A DNA stretch of 64,000 bases from Candidatus Poribacteria bacterium (GCA_022827055.1 JAJDTR010000013.1:1-64000), one strand, 5' to 3'. Shown: positions 24,627 to 34,108, numbered from the stretch's first letter. Notes: generated by a model not told the origin, from the sequence alone. Program-made: numbers and translations.

Positions 24627-26897
24627 ATGGGAGACACGAATCGAAAACGCAGTAGGATAGCACTCATCTTGTGCCTCTGTTCGGCAATTATCAGACTACC
24701 GAACGTCTCGGCCTCTGAAGAGGATTATTTCGACTACATTACCATCTTCTCCAGTGGTAGAATCGCGCGTTTCACCGAGATGCCGATTCGTGTTTACATA
24801 TCCCCGATGTTACGAACGGAAGCATATCTGGATGCGATACGTTACGGCATGCGCCAGTGGGAATCGGCGTCGGGAGGAATCATCCAATTTGAGGAGATTG
24901 AAGCCAATGGTGACGCCGATATCCGGGTGAGTTGGGGGACAACCGGACTTTGGCCAATCACCGAGGTAACGGGAGCCAAAGCCGAACTTACACGCCTTGA
25001 TCGAGATCGTATCAGGGTTGAGATTGTTCTGGTGCCGCACGAGTCTCAGCTGGAAGAGGTTAGCAGCCCTGAGCAATTGCGGGCGACCTGTCTCCACGAA
25101 TTTGGGCACGCGATCGGATTGTGGGGACATAGCCCCGACCCCGGCGACGCCGAATTTCACACCTCCGCCAAGGAACTGCCGTCGCCGAACGACATCAATA
25201 CCCTCCTGCGCGTTTACGCCACGCCCCAGAACACGCCGCAGCATGAGATTGCAATCAAGACAATCAAGGAAAGCCTTGATGGATCCGACGCCGATGCCCG
25301 CCGACTCTACCTCTTAGGCACCATTACCGAGGACAAGGGAAATATCAAGGAGGCAATAGGACATTTCAAGACCGCGCTCGCGATTGATCCGTCCTCGGAA
25401 CCCGCGCGCCAAAAGTTAATCCAAGTCTATCAGGACTTTGGATATTACGAACAAGCCATCGCGATGCTCAACGACGTGTTGACTGAAGCCCCGTCGCACG
25501 ATGCCTACAACACACTTGGCGTGATGTACTACCGAAACGGGAAAATCGACGAATCAATCACCGCTTTTCAAAGCTCAATCAATCAGAACTCGCACGACCT
25601 TGCCGCGCAGCATAATCTTCACCAAATTTTTAGGGAGAAAGGGATTGCGGCGCTTCATACCGCGAATTATACCGAAGCCGACGCGTATTTCCAAAAAGCA
25701 CTCCAGTATGCCGCTCGCGACGCGAGCGCGGTTTACCGTCTGATGGGGCAAAGTTACGAAAGGCGCGGCGATTTTGCCACAGCTTCTCTGCATTACCAAA
25801 ACGCGCTTGACGCCAACCCTGTCGATCGGGAAATCCAAGATGCGCTTGCGCAGTGTCACAACAATCACGGCGTGGAATTGAGAAATGCGAATCGATGGGA
25901 CGACGCCATAAACGCCTATAATCGCGCATTAGCCTTAGCGCCAACGCTTACAGTTGCGCAGTCCAATCTGATTGACGCACTCGTGCAACGTGCCAAATTC
26001 CATCGCGAAACGGGAAACATTGACAAAGCGATTGCCGGTTACCGCGAACTCGCGGCATTCGAAAGCGGGAACAGTGATGCACACAGCCGTCTGGGTGAAC
26101 TTTACCTGGAACAGGAAGCGTACACACAAGCGATTGAGTCGTTTCAATCGGCTTACGAGCTGAAACCGAACGCATCCCAAACTCGACACAATCTCGTTGT
26201 TGCCTTTTCCACTTTTGCCAAATACCTTGATATGCACAACCGGCACGACGAGGCTATCACACAACTGCAACAAGCGCTTGCCGTTGCGCCAACGCAGGTT
26301 AACCTTCACGTGAGTCTTGGCCGAGTTTATCAGCGCTCCGGTGATTTGGATCGGGCACAGGCGGCGTTCACGAGCGCACTGCGAATTCAACCGGACAGCG
26401 ATTCGGTACGGCGTGAATCGATCTATCTTAGGACAATTCGTGCTAATAAACTCTTGAATGCGCGAAGGTATAGCGCCGCCTTGACCGAGTTTAAGGCTAT
26501 TCCGCGGCCTGAGAGAAGCGTCGATATTCACAATTCCATCGGTTATCTTTATTTAATAAGGCGCAACTTCGCAGAAGCCCTCACCGCATTTGAGTCTGCA
26601 TTGGCTGACGCACCAACCAATCAAATCGCGTATCAAAACCTGCTGGCGAGTGAATCTCAGCTAATCCGTCAGCCTCCGCACAGACTGACTCGGGATGAAA
26701 TCGGTAATCTTCTCGCACGTACGCGGAATCAACTTGCCATGTGCTACTTGAATCGCGGCGAGTATGAAAAGGCGACGGCAAAATACCAGTCAGCGATGAA
26801 TCTTTCGCCGACCGATGCCGAAGTTCGCAGGGGATTGGACGCCACCGGTCAGAGCCTGACGCAAATGTTGGGGCAGAGTGTCGTTGAGGTTGAGTAA
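24627..26897 (+). CDS. Secreted matrixin-like zinc protease domain with long TPR array
   Basis: This 756-residue protein starts with a signal peptide (residues 1-29, RIALILCLCSAIIRLPNVSA). Residues about 45-190 form a metzincin-type protease domain with the zinc site HEFGHAIGLWGH (HExxHxxGxxxH, first His at about 157). Residues 200-750 hold about fifteen tetratricopeptide repeats (A...YxRxGxxxxAxxxFQxALxxxP pattern). TPR arrays bind partner proteins, so the protease may be scaffolded or target-directed. ATG 24627 was chosen over 24588 because GGAGA lies six bases upstream and the signal peptide starts properly. No pro-domain cysteine switch is apparent. Substrate unknown. Confidence 0.85.
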   Translation: MGDTNRKRSRIALILCLCSAIIRLPNVSASEEDYFDYITIFSSGRIARFTEMPIRVYISPMLRTEAYLDAIRYGMRQWESASGGIIQFEEIEANGDADIRVSWGTTGLWPITEVTGAKAELTRLDRDRIRVEIVLVPHESQLEEVSSPEQLRATCLHEFGHAIGLWGHSPDPGDAEFHTSAKELPSPNDINTLLRVYATPQNTPQHEIAIKTIKESLDGSDADARRLYLLGTITEDKGNIKEAIGHFKTALAIDPSSEPARQKLIQVYQDFGYYEQAIAMLNDVLTEAPSHDAYNTLGVMYYRNGKIDESITAFQSSINQNSHDLAAQHNLHQIFREKGIAALHTANYTEADAYFQKALQYAARDASAVYRLMGQSYERRGDFATASLHYQNALDANPVDREIQDALAQCHNNHGVELRNANRWDDAINAYNRALALAPTLTVAQSNLIDALVQRAKFHRETGNIDKAIAGYRELAAFESGNSDAHSRLGELYLEQEAYTQAIESFQSAYELKPNASQTRHNLVVAFSTFAKYLDMHNRHDEAITQLQQALAVAPTQVNLHVSLGRVYQRSGDLDRAQAAFTSALRIQPDSDSVRRESIYLRTIRANKLLNARRYSAALTEFKAIPRPERSVDIHNSIGYLYLIRRNFAEALTAFESALADAPTNQIAYQNLLASESQLIRQPPHRLTRDEIGNLLARTRNQLAMCYLNRGEYEKATAKYQSAMNLSPTDAEVRRGLDATGQSLTQMLGQSVVEVE

Positions 26898-26973
26898 AAT
26901 GAACTTCGGTTTCAGCATTTAAACGACACGGCATCTACATCTCATCATTGCGCCTGCGCCAGCGGATTCGATT

Positions 26974-27462
26974 TCAATACATCCGGCGCAGGAATGTGGA
27001 TAGAAAAATAACAATGAGACCTAGAATCAGGGTTACGTTTAGCCACGGAGCGGGACGCTTCTGGATGGGCGCATAGACGGGGTATGGAAAGGTCAATGCA
27101 ATTCCAAGTATGAAGATAAGAGTTACAATGAGGAATTTTACGCCAAGTACCACGATATACATGGAGTAATCTGGCGCTAATTTCGGATCTGTCACTGTTT
27201 GATTTCCCGTCGATATAAGGAAGGCGATAAAATTGTAGACTCCACTTACAAGAATGGTAATGAGCGCAATCCAAACAATAACTCTGAATCGCCGAAATGC
27301 CGCATCAATTATCTCAGCTTGCTGAGGGGCGGGCAGGACTTTGGCGGCAGGCAGCAGAACAACGCGCAGAAAGAAGAAGCCGCCGATCATCAACACGACG
27401 GAGCCAACATGCAGCCACTGCATCAAGACGGGCAGGAGTTCGTAAGTGGGAGCCATAGACAT
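26974..27462 (-). CDS. CopD/DUF2269-like four-helix membrane protein
   Basis: This 162-residue integral membrane protein has four hydrophobic segments at about residues 12-35, 60-85, 100-125 and 138-158. The N-terminal 'QWLHVGSVVLMIGGFFFLRV' and the 'FRVIVWIALITILVSGVYNF' stretch match the CopD/DUF2269 fold. That fold appears in copper-resistance and haem-related membrane proteins; the histidine in WLHVG is typical. No copper genes are nearby, so function is only suggested. Either ATG 27462 or ATG 27456 may start it; neither has a strong ribosome site. It is convergent with the TPR protein gene. Confidence 0.7.
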   Translation of the reverse strand: MSMAPTYELLPVLMQWLHVGSVVLMIGGFFFLRVVLLPAAKVLPAPQQAEIIDAAFRRFRVIVWIALITILVSGVYNFIAFLISTGNQTVTDPKLAPDYSMYIVVLGVKFLIVTLIFILGIALTFPYPVYAPIQKRPAPWLNVTLILGLIVIFLSTFLRRMY

Positions 27463-27651
27463 GCCATGTTTTGTCGGTGCAAGACGAGCTTCGCGTAGAT
27501 TTGTCGATAATTTATCCTATGAATCAATGTAGGTCAAGAAAAAAGCCACGCCAATCACGACGAAGATTCGTGCGTTGATCGCCGGTATTGCTTCTTCTCA
27601 GGAGAAATTTCTCCGCTGATGATTAACGCCAGTAATGCCTCGAATTTCAGA

Positions 27652-27680
27652 TTGACAACAGTGGTTGGAGATGGTAATTT
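27652..27680 (+). promoter_or_regulatory. Probable sigma70-type promoter of the aldehyde dehydrogenase gene
   Basis: TTGACA (27652-27657) is a perfect -35. After a 17-base spacer comes TAATTT (27675-27680), four of six matches to the -10. It lies about 155 bases before ATG 27835, so the transcript would have a long leader. Confidence 0.5.
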
Positions 27681-27768
27681 TGAGACATATCAAGATAAGC
27701 GACGGAAGAGAATCCGGATGTAATAGAGTCAGGTTAAACCAGGGGGTTCCCGCACTTTTTCAAACTGT

Positions 27769-27798
27769 GGTCGGACGACTAATTTCGACGGTCCGACC
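27769..27798 (+). promoter_or_regulatory. Perfect inverted repeat in the aldehyde dehydrogenase leader
   Basis: GGTCGGAC and GTCCGACC form an 8-bp stem around a 14-base loop, ending about 20 bases before the ribosome site GGAGG. It has no U-run, so it is not a standard terminator. An operator or RNA structural element is possible. Confidence 0.4.
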
Positions 27799-27834
27799 CC
27801 AAATACGGCAACTATACTAACGGAGGAAATACCG

Positions 27835-29250
27835 ATGAGAATGCACCTTGGTGGCGAATGGGTTGATAAATCGCAAAAAATTGAGGTTCTGAGCCCATAC
27901 GATGGATCAGTCGTTGATACGGTTCCCAAGGGCGATGCGAATGATATTGAGACAGCATTGCAAACTGCGGAACGCGGCGCGAAGATTATGGCTCAGATGA
28001 CAGGATTCGAGCGGTACGAAATCCTGCACAAAGTCTCCGAGATGATGGCCGAGCGATCGGAGGAACTTGCACGAATTATCACGATGGAGGAGGGTAAGAT
28101 TCTCGCCGAGGGACGAATAGAGGCAACACGGGCAGCCGAAATAATTGCGCTCTCGGCAGAGGAAGCCAAGAGGCTTTACGGCGAGGTAATTCCCTTAGAA
28201 GGCGCTCCCGGAGTTGAAGGTAAGTTCGGGTTTACGGTGCGCGTACCCTGCGGTATCGTTGCCGGGATTAGTCCTTTCAATTTTCCGCTGCACCTGGTTT
28301 GCCACAAAGCGGGTCCTGCCATCGCCGCCGGTAATGCGATTATCCTCAAGCCCGCCACGGATACACCGCTATCCGCGCTAAAACTGGTCGAACTCTTTGT
28401 GGAAGCGGGCACGCCTCCCGAAGCCATCCAATGCGTGACGGGTGCGGGCAGCGAGATTGGAGATGCGCTCTGCTCGGACAGCCGTGTGCGGAAGATTACT
28501 TTCACCGGCAGCCGTGACATCGGCGAACACATCTGTCATGTCGCCGGATTGAAACGGGTAACAATGGAACTCGGTTCGAATTCGCCTCTGATAGTTATGC
28601 CCGACGCCGATCCTGAAAAAGTGGCGAAGGCGGCTACGATGTCAGGTTTCTCAAATGCCGGACAGGTCTGTATTTCCACCCAACGGGTAATCGCCCACGA
28701 TAGGATTTACGGCGATTTTCTGGACGCTTTCAAGTCTGAAGTTGAGCAGATTAGCATCGGCGACCCGCTTGATGAACCGACGAAGATGGGCCCGATGATT
28801 CGCGAATCGGATGCCTCTCGCGTCAGTGAGTGGATTCAGGACGCCGTCAATGGCGGTGCAAAGTTATTAACCGGTGGGGAAAAACACGACCAGTTCGTGA
28901 CGCCCGCCATCCTGTCAGATGTCAAGCCGGATATGCAGATTTCCTGTGATGAGGTTTTCGGGCCCGCGGTTGGCGTGACGCGCGTAAATGATATCGACGA
29001 AGCAATCACGCTCGCAAACGACACGAACTACGGTTTGAGCGCCGCGATTTTCACCGAGAACATCAATTGGGCGATGCGGTTCGTGCGTGAAGTGGACTCC
29101 GGCAACCTGATGGTGAATTGGGGGACACAGTGGCGGGCGGACTTAATGCCTTACGGCGGTCTCAAAGAGAGCGGCATGGGCAAAGAGGGACCGAAGTATG
29201 CGGTGGAAGAGATGACCGAAACCAAGATGGCAATCTTCCATTTGAGCTAG
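27835..29250 (+). CDS. NAD(P)-dependent aldehyde dehydrogenase
   Basis: This 471-residue aldehyde dehydrogenase superfamily enzyme oxidises an aldehyde to the acid. It has the cofactor-binding N-half (SPFNFPLHLVCHKAGPA, ILKPA), the general-base glutamate in MELGSNSP (about residue 245) and the nucleophilic cysteine in GQVCIS (about 279). The C-terminal EVFGP motif reads DEVFGPAVGV. The sequence style fits the lactaldehyde, NADP-glyceraldehyde-3-phosphate or succinate-semialdehyde group; the substrate cannot be fixed. GGAGG precedes ATG 27835 by eight bases. The gene is monocistronic with its own promoter. Confidence 0.92.
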   Translation: MRMHLGGEWVDKSQKIEVLSPYDGSVVDTVPKGDANDIETALQTAERGAKIMAQMTGFERYEILHKVSEMMAERSEELARIITMEEGKILAEGRIEATRAAEIIALSAEEAKRLYGEVIPLEGAPGVEGKFGFTVRVPCGIVAGISPFNFPLHLVCHKAGPAIAAGNAIILKPATDTPLSALKLVELFVEAGTPPEAIQCVTGAGSEIGDALCSDSRVRKITFTGSRDIGEHICHVAGLKRVTMELGSNSPLIVMPDADPEKVAKAATMSGFSNAGQVCISTQRVIAHDRIYGDFLDAFKSEVEQISIGDPLDEPTKMGPMIRESDASRVSEWIQDAVNGGAKLLTGGEKHDQFVTPAILSDVKPDMQISCDEVFGPAVGVTRVNDIDEAITLANDTNYGLSAAIFTENINWAMRFVREVDSGNLMVNWGTQWRADLMPYGGLKESGMGKEGPKYAVEEMTETKMAIFHLS

Positions 29251-29545
29251 TTGGTGAAATCCGATTCAAAGTAGACTTCGTTGCCCCTGACAATCAACCC
29301 TCTAGCCACGTTAAATTGACTAGATTTCGGACGGCATGTGCAGATTATGAACGACTTGGCATTTGCCAAGTGTGGTTAGATTCCCTTCGCGCCGGTAGTT
29401 TCGGTAAAATTTGGCGTTCTGTCGAATAGTCATGAAAATTGCATGAGATTCTCATGTTGAAAATTTTTTCTTCACATGTATTCAGCGGAACACACTCGTC
29501 ATGGACACTAGAATTTCTGACCAAATTAGCGAAGGGGGTACAACC

Positions 29546-30487
29546 TTGATAACGCGAATCTGTCTAGCTTTGATTGTTCTCATCTGCATGGTCGGTCATC
29601 TTGGGTGCAGCCAAGATGGGGGCGGCGATAATTGGCGACTCATTGAATCGGGAACGGAGGCACACCTGCACGGGGTGCACTTTGTCGATGGCAAACGCGG
29701 ATGGGCGGTTGGTACGGAAGGGCTGGTTCTGGCCACCTCCGATGGCGGATTGACGTGGAACGAACAATCGCCCAGGAAGGCTATCACTAGACATCCTCTC
29801 AATAAAGTCCATTTTTCCACTGCATCCAACGGTTGGGCGGTAAGCCGGATGGGGGAGGTACATTATACGGGTAGCAGCGGAAAATCTTGGTCGAAGCAAG
29901 TTACACCGGTTGAGAACGGATTACTCGCCCTCCATTTTGTCAATGCCACTGAAGGTTGGGCAATCGGCGGGTATGGCACTATTCTCCACACGGCCGATGG
30001 GGGTGGGCGTTGGGAGAAGCAACGAACATCTTCCAATTCACATCTTTGGGCGGTGCATTTCGCGGACAGTCGGAACGGATGGGCTGTCGGTGAGAAGGGA
30101 GCCATCGTTCACACACGGAACGGCGGCAAGGTCTGGTTGGAGCAACGGAGCAACACCGAACAGCCACTACTGGGTGTCTTCTTCACTAACGCAAACACTG
30201 GCTGGATTGTTGGCGCTAACGGGTTGATTTTGCACACTGCGAATGGCGGAAATACGTGGGAGCGCCAAACAGTGCCGGTGAAAAAGAGCTTGCGCGACGT
30301 GGCATTCGTTAGTCCACAGCAGGGGTGGGCAGTCGGTGAGGAGGGGTTAATTCTGCACACTGCCGACGCGGGCATAACGTGGACACCTCAGCCTACATCT
30401 ACGACTCTAAACCTGCTGGATATCTATTTACACAAGAATCGGAGTTGGGTGGTTGGCGCAAAGGGAACCATCTTGCGCCGTGGTTAA
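29546..30487 (+). CDS. Exported Ycf48-like (BNR-repeat) beta-propeller protein
   Basis: This roughly 313-residue protein has seven repeats of about 42 residues, each with 'GWAVGxxGxILHTxDGGxTWxxQ'. This is the signature of the Ycf48/HCF136 propeller group, used in plants and cyanobacteria for photosystem II assembly and in other bacteria for unknown secreted roles. TTG 29546 was chosen because AAGGGGG lies seven bases upstream and it gives a clean export signal (MITRICLALIVLICMVGHLGC) with a possible lipid-anchored cysteine. ATG 29501 is the alternative and adds 15 polar residues. The ligand is unknown. The protein lacks the WG-x-L-K tail seen in the TolB array. Confidence 0.83.
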   Translation: MITRICLALIVLICMVGHLGCSQDGGGDNWRLIESGTEAHLHGVHFVDGKRGWAVGTEGLVLATSDGGLTWNEQSPRKAITRHPLNKVHFSTASNGWAVSRMGEVHYTGSSGKSWSKQVTPVENGLLALHFVNATEGWAIGGYGTILHTADGGGRWEKQRTSSNSHLWAVHFADSRNGWAVGEKGAIVHTRNGGKVWLEQRSNTEQPLLGVFFTNANTGWIVGANGLILHTANGGNTWERQTVPVKKSLRDVAFVSPQQGWAVGEEGLILHTADAGITWTPQPTSTTLNLLDIYLHKNRSWVVGAKGTILRRG

Positions 30488-30715
30488 ACTCGGATGCAAA
30501 TTCCTACCCACGAAACGCTGCAAACCTTCAGTAATGCAAAAAATGCGCAGAGGGAGCGAATCGCCGCGCTAAGGCACAAAGCGTGAGAAACTTCCTCGCG
30601 CATCGCCCTCTCTCCTAAAACCTCTTATCTCGCGCCTAGGGCACCCGACGGCTTCGCCATCGCCGTGAATTAGCGGGCGATTGTAAACCTACTGCAGTTC
30701 CAACTCTGCTTATCT

Positions 30716-31474
30716 TTAGCCGCGTCCGATATACGGCATCCCGTTCGCCATGACCGTGATGAAAGGGACGTTTGTATCTAGCGGAAGGTTCGCCATGTAC
30801 ACTACGGCGCGAGCGACGTTGTCCGCATCCATTCTCGGTTCGACCATAACGGCGCCGTGAGGTTGAAGGCTACCGCTGTCAGAGCGTGCGGTCATGTCAG
30901 TCGCAGCGTTGCCGATGTCGATCTGCCCACACAATATGTCGAAGTTCCGTCCATCAAGCGAGGTTGACCTCGTGAGGCCGGTTATTGCGTGCTTCGTGGC
31001 GGTATACGGCGCGGAGTTAGGCCTAGGCACGTGGGCTGATACGGAACCGTTGTTGATTATGCGTCCGCCTCTAGGATCTTGATTCTTCATGATTTTAATC
31101 GCTTCCTGTGTGCACAGGAAGGAGGCGGTCAGATTTGTGTCAACAACCGTTTGCCACTGCTCTAGCGTAAGTTCTTCCATTGGAACACCGGGGGCGCCGA
31201 GACCGGCATTGTTGAAAAGCAAGTCCAGCCGTCCGAATGCTTCTACTGTTTTTGCGAAAAGGTTTCGGATGGCAGCGTGATCAGTTACATCGGTAGGCAC
31301 AGCCAAAATGCGTGATCCGTCATCACCGGCTTCCGCGACGGTTTCCTGCAATCGTTCTACGCGACGCCCGGCAATGGCGACGGAATATCCCTCCGCAGCA
31401 AGCGCAAGCGCGGTTCGCTTGCCAATACCGCTTCCTCCTCCAGTTATAATCGCAACTTTCACGGGTATACTCAT
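30716..31474 (-). CDS. Short-chain dehydrogenase/reductase (SDR)
   Basis: This 252-residue classical SDR has the cofactor motif TGGGSGIG at residues about 11-18 and NNAG in the middle. The catalytic residues are Ser in NNGSVSA and the YTATK tyrosine-lysine pair. It should reduce or oxidise a ketone or alcohol with NAD(P); FabG-like and sugar-acid dehydrogenases look alike, so the substrate is open. The ribosome site GGAGG lies seven bases before the ATG. The HicB-like gene starts upstream on the same strand with a 39-base gap, so they may form an operon. Confidence 0.9.
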   Translation of the reverse strand: MSIPVKVAIITGGGSGIGKRTALALAAEGYSVAIAGRRVERLQETVAEAGDDGSRILAVPTDVTDHAAIRNLFAKTVEAFGRLDLLFNNAGLGAPGVPMEELTLEQWQTVVDTNLTASFLCTQEAIKIMKNQDPRGGRIINNGSVSAHVPRPNSAPYTATKHAITGLTRSTSLDGRNFDILCGQIDIGNAATDMTARSDSGSLQPHGAVMVEPRMDADNVARAVVYMANLPLDTNVPFITVMANGMPYIGRG

Positions 31475-31513
31475 TCGTGATTCCTCCTTGAATAAATAAG
31501 AAATGCAATCCGT

Positions 31514-31783
31514 CTACGCGGGCAGCGCGGGCTGATTGGTATAATTAAGTGACAAGTATGTTGACTCATCCAAATCTGCATCTATATAGGTAATTGTCGC
31601 GTCCGGTTGTGGAAGAGATTCACCGAGAAGTAGATTGGTTTCTGCCATATCCGTCAACGCACTTGCCAGCAATCGTCGAGCTTCTTCGAGATTAGTTGCC
31701 CAGGTGATAACCCCGGGAAAGTCCAAAATTTCGGCATGAATCCCTTCATCCAGAAATTTATACATTGCTTTATAAGTCAACAC
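31514..31783 (-). CDS. HicB-like protein, orphan
   Basis: This 89-residue protein has the HicB partial RNase-H-like fold: 'AEILDFPGVITWATNLEEAR' and 'LLLGESLPQP' follow the usual (F/L)PG...T.G.(S/T)xEEAxxxAxE pattern. HicB normally neutralises the HicA mRNA nuclease and represses its operon. No HicA gene is adjacent: the upstream stretch (31784 onward) has no double-stranded-RNA-binding-like small frame, and the downstream neighbour is an SDR. It may be a solitary regulator. The usual C-terminal DNA-binding helix seems absent, since the tail is short and acidic. No cognate toxin can be shown. Confidence 0.65.
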   Translation of the reverse strand: MLTYKAMYKFLDEGIHAEILDFPGVITWATNLEEARRLLASALTDMAETNLLLGESLPQPDATITYIDADLDESTYLSLNYTNQPALPA

Positions 31784-32408
31784 AATCTTGTCCTTTCACC
31801 GATGAACAGCGGGAAGAGAGACAATTTTATGGGAGCCAATAGCCCTTCAACGGCTACACTTCGGCATGATCAGCTCTTGATTATTTTACCACGATTTCAT
31901 TAAACAATTCCACCCAAGACTGCGGGATTCTGCCGAGCGAGATTCGTTAAGATTCTTGCTTAAAAAACTGGCGGCAATCTCATTTTGGTCACGTGGGTTG
32001 TTCAGTTCCTATGAAGACTACTAAAGGACTCGTATTTTGCCAGTTTGATTACGTGCAAATGCATGGTGAAAGAGATTCCGGAATTCCTGAGGCGTGTTGG
32101 CACGTGTGTGAGACATCTACCCATACGAACATCGTACCCCACGGGTTGGGAAACCCGACGCCTACGATTTGCAATGCAGCCTCACTCACACTCGCTTCGA
32201 GATCTTTATCACCCGCAATTCACCATCATCTGCTTAATCAGTCAGATGAACCATGTTCACACGGTCGATTTTATTTTATCTTCCATCGTGCCACGAATAA
32301 ATGTCCACGAAGCCTAACGATAGTTGAAAACCCAATTTCCCATTTTGTCATTGTCAATCCGCCGGAATTGGGTGCGATTGCATTGCAAAGCGAGAAAATT
32401 TTTTTTAG
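31784..32408. other. Spacer without a recognised gene
   Basis: Between the HicB-like gene and the riboswitch promoter lie about 625 bases. An overlapping pair of + strand open frames (31993-32412 and 32045-32317) read as low-quality protein without ribosome sites and are rejected. A T-run and short direct repeats are present, but nothing interpretable. Confidence 0.45.
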
Positions 32409-32437
32409 TTGACATGTTTGATTCCATGTGTTAGAAT
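32409..32437 (+). promoter_or_regulatory. Sigma70-type promoter of the riboswitch transcript
   Basis: TTGACA (32409-32414), a spacer of exactly 17 bases and TAGAAT (32432-32437) form a near-consensus promoter. Transcription would start about 15-20 bases before the first paired base of the riboswitch. The strength of this match is unusual in the window. Confidence 0.75.
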
Positions 32438-32457
32438 CGGCTTACATTTGAATAGTT

Positions 32458-32639
32458 TCGGATTCAGGGGCTGGCAACTACGATGAGTTGCCAGAGAATA
32501 GGGAAGCGCGGTGAAAATCCGCCACGGCCCCGCCACTGTAAGCGACTGAAAATCGTCCCGACAACACCACTGTCCAGAGTCATACGGATGGGAAGGTGGA
32601 GACGAGTTGTCGTGAGTCAGGAGACCTGCCTGAATTCGG
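32458..32639 (+). ncRNA. Cobalamin (B12) riboswitch aptamer
   Basis: All core segments of the cobalamin riboswitch are present and in order. The P1 arms ATTCAGG (32462-32468) and CCTGAAT (32629-32635) pair, and CTGGCAACT / AGTTGCCAG form P2. They are followed by AATAGGGAAG, the core GGTGAAAATCC, GCC CCGCCACTGTAAGCG and CCACTGTCC. The TGGGAAGG segment is next, and the 'B12 box' AGTCAGGAGACCTGCC closes the aptamer. When adenosyl- or methylcobalamin is plentiful such RNAs switch downstream genes off. The expression platform here is the terminator at 32761-32796. The regulated gene encodes a secreted propeller protein, not the usual BtuB, CobT or MetE, which is notable. Confidence 0.95.
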
Positions 32640-32760
32640 TTTCACACATCGGCTTTCGCGGGAAAGTTGTGAGACAGAGATCGGTTTCGTCTTATCTGGA
32701 CAGTGCGGCAGAAAATTCGGCACGCCGTGCAATGTGCGCATTCGATGAACAGTGAACTGT

Positions 32761-32796
32761 ACCCCAGTTTCCCTCGCGGAGGCTGGGGTTTTTTGT
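32761..32796 (+). terminator. Intrinsic terminator of the cobalamin riboswitch
   Basis: ACCCCAG (32761-32767) pairs with CTGGGGT (32783-32789), with an additional inner stem of CC/GG type and a TTTTTT run directly after. It lies between aptamer and gene, as expected of a transcription-attenuating platform. The antiterminator partner was not worked out by hand. Confidence 0.8.
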
Positions 32797-32837
32797 TGCA
32801 ATAGCACATTGTCCCAGATGGACGAAAGGATTCACCG

Positions 32838-34049
32838 ATGTTTACACACTGTTCTAGCGCGTTTTCCCGCTCCTCCAAGGGGCGTTTTGATTTGTTTAGA
32901 ATATTCGCACTATTTGTGTCGGCACTACTCCTGATTCCGACTGCGGTTGCGGCGCAGGATCAGGCTAGCAATCTGGCCATTGTCGTCAACGGTTTAACCA
33001 AACCCGAAGCCGACATTTTCCCGTCGCTGTCAATCGTCAATCTTGACGAACCCGACACGGACCGAGCTGTCGCAGATGAGGAAATACCTCTCGGTGACAT
33101 AATACCTAGCGATCTGGTTGCACAAGAAAACCTGTTATATGTGGTCAACCAGATACGTGACCCATTCTTTGATCCTCGCGGGGGATATGTCGAAGTAATT
33201 GACTTACTGACTCATTCTACCGTAGAGAAGATCACGATTGAATCCGACACAACGCCGAAACAGATCGCGTTAGTGGAGCCTTCCAAGGCGTATGTTACGG
33301 GGCTATATAGCGACAAAGTTGATGTTCTGGATCTGAACCGATACCGAGTCATCAAGCGCATTCCCGCCGGTCAAATGCCTGACGGAATAACGGTACTCAA
33401 TGGCAAGGCTTACGTGGCAAATTCCGCATATTCGAAGGAGGAGGGCACTTGGAACATCAGTTATGACGACAATAGCAGTGTCACGGTAATTGAAATTGCG
33501 ACAGACACCGTGTTGAAAACCATACCGATGCCGATTAATACTTCAAGCATTGCAAACGACGGCGAATCCAGAGTGGTTGCGGTTTCAGCAGGAGTCGGCG
33601 ACTGGATCATTCCCGGCGGGATACCGGGTGCGATTGTCATTATTGACACGATCACCGATGAAATCGTTGATACCATCGACTTGGAAAAGAGAGCAGGAAG
33701 CCCCGCGGTGGATAGCATGAAGCGCCTGTTCATAAGTTCCGGCGGACTTCTGGTTTACGACTTGATAAGCGATGAATGGCTACATGGCCCGGACAATCCG
33801 TTCTCTGATCTGGGCGGTGTAGGAGCAATTGACGAAGACGACAACCTTTATATCACCAAAGCGGATTGGTCGGGCGGCGGAATGGACGAGTTGTATGTTG
33901 TTTCGCCCAACGCGGTGTTGCTAGAAACCTATCGCGTGGGACACGGTGCGTCGGGAGTTGCACTCGCCCAAGTTGAGACAATCCTGACAGCAGTCAACCC
34001 ACAAGGTAAGCTGGCAACAAGCTGGGGCAAACTCAAATCCCGTAACTAA
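32838..34049 (+). CDS. Secreted YncE/BtuG-like beta-propeller protein under B12 control
   Basis: This 403-residue protein has a signal peptide (residues about 18-40, LFRIFALFVSALLLIPTAVAA, cleavage before QDQ). A YncE/40-residue-repeat propeller follows: seven or so repeats with 'VxVIDLxTxxVxKxIxxxxxPxxIxxxxxKAYVTxxxSDKVDVLDL'-like spacing. In Bacteroides the YncE-fold lipoprotein BtuG binds B12 on the cell surface, so a cobalamin-capturing role is a reasonable inference here given the riboswitch 200 bases upstream. The C-terminus NPQGKLATSWGKLKSRN contains the same WG-x-L-K motif as the TolB array, although the propellers belong to a different family. ATG 32838 follows GAAAGGATTCACC. Confidence 0.85.
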   Translation: MFTHCSSAFSRSSKGRFDLFRIFALFVSALLLIPTAVAAQDQASNLAIVVNGLTKPEADIFPSLSIVNLDEPDTDRAVADEEIPLGDIIPSDLVAQENLLYVVNQIRDPFFDPRGGYVEVIDLLTHSTVEKITIESDTTPKQIALVEPSKAYVTGLYSDKVDVLDLNRYRVIKRIPAGQMPDGITVLNGKAYVANSAYSKEEGTWNISYDDNSSVTVIEIATDTVLKTIPMPINTSSIANDGESRVVAVSAGVGDWIIPGGIPGAIVIIDTITDEIVDTIDLEKRAGSPAVDSMKRLFISSGGLLVYDLISDEWLHGPDNPFSDLGGVGAIDEDDNLYITKADWSGGGMDELYVVSPNAVLLETYRVGHGASGVALAQVETILTAVNPQGKLATSWGKLKSRN

Positions 34050-34108
34050 AACCCTATCAAGCGGCGCCAGCGCATCTCTGTTTCCGCAGAGGCGACGGAC
34101 TAAAATCA

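Larger units (their letters stand above)
27463..27834. other. Intergenic region with promoter and hairpin for the aldehyde dehydrogenase
   Basis: No gene is supported in these 372 bases. A promoter-like pair (27652-27680) and an 8-bp perfect hairpin (27769-27798) lie on the side of the aldehyde dehydrogenase gene and are listed separately. Confidence 0.5.

Noticed and set aside
31993-32412. 139-residue + strand open frame
   Set aside because: No ribosome site, low-complexity-free but unconvincing composition, and it overlaps another frame and the riboswitch promoter.
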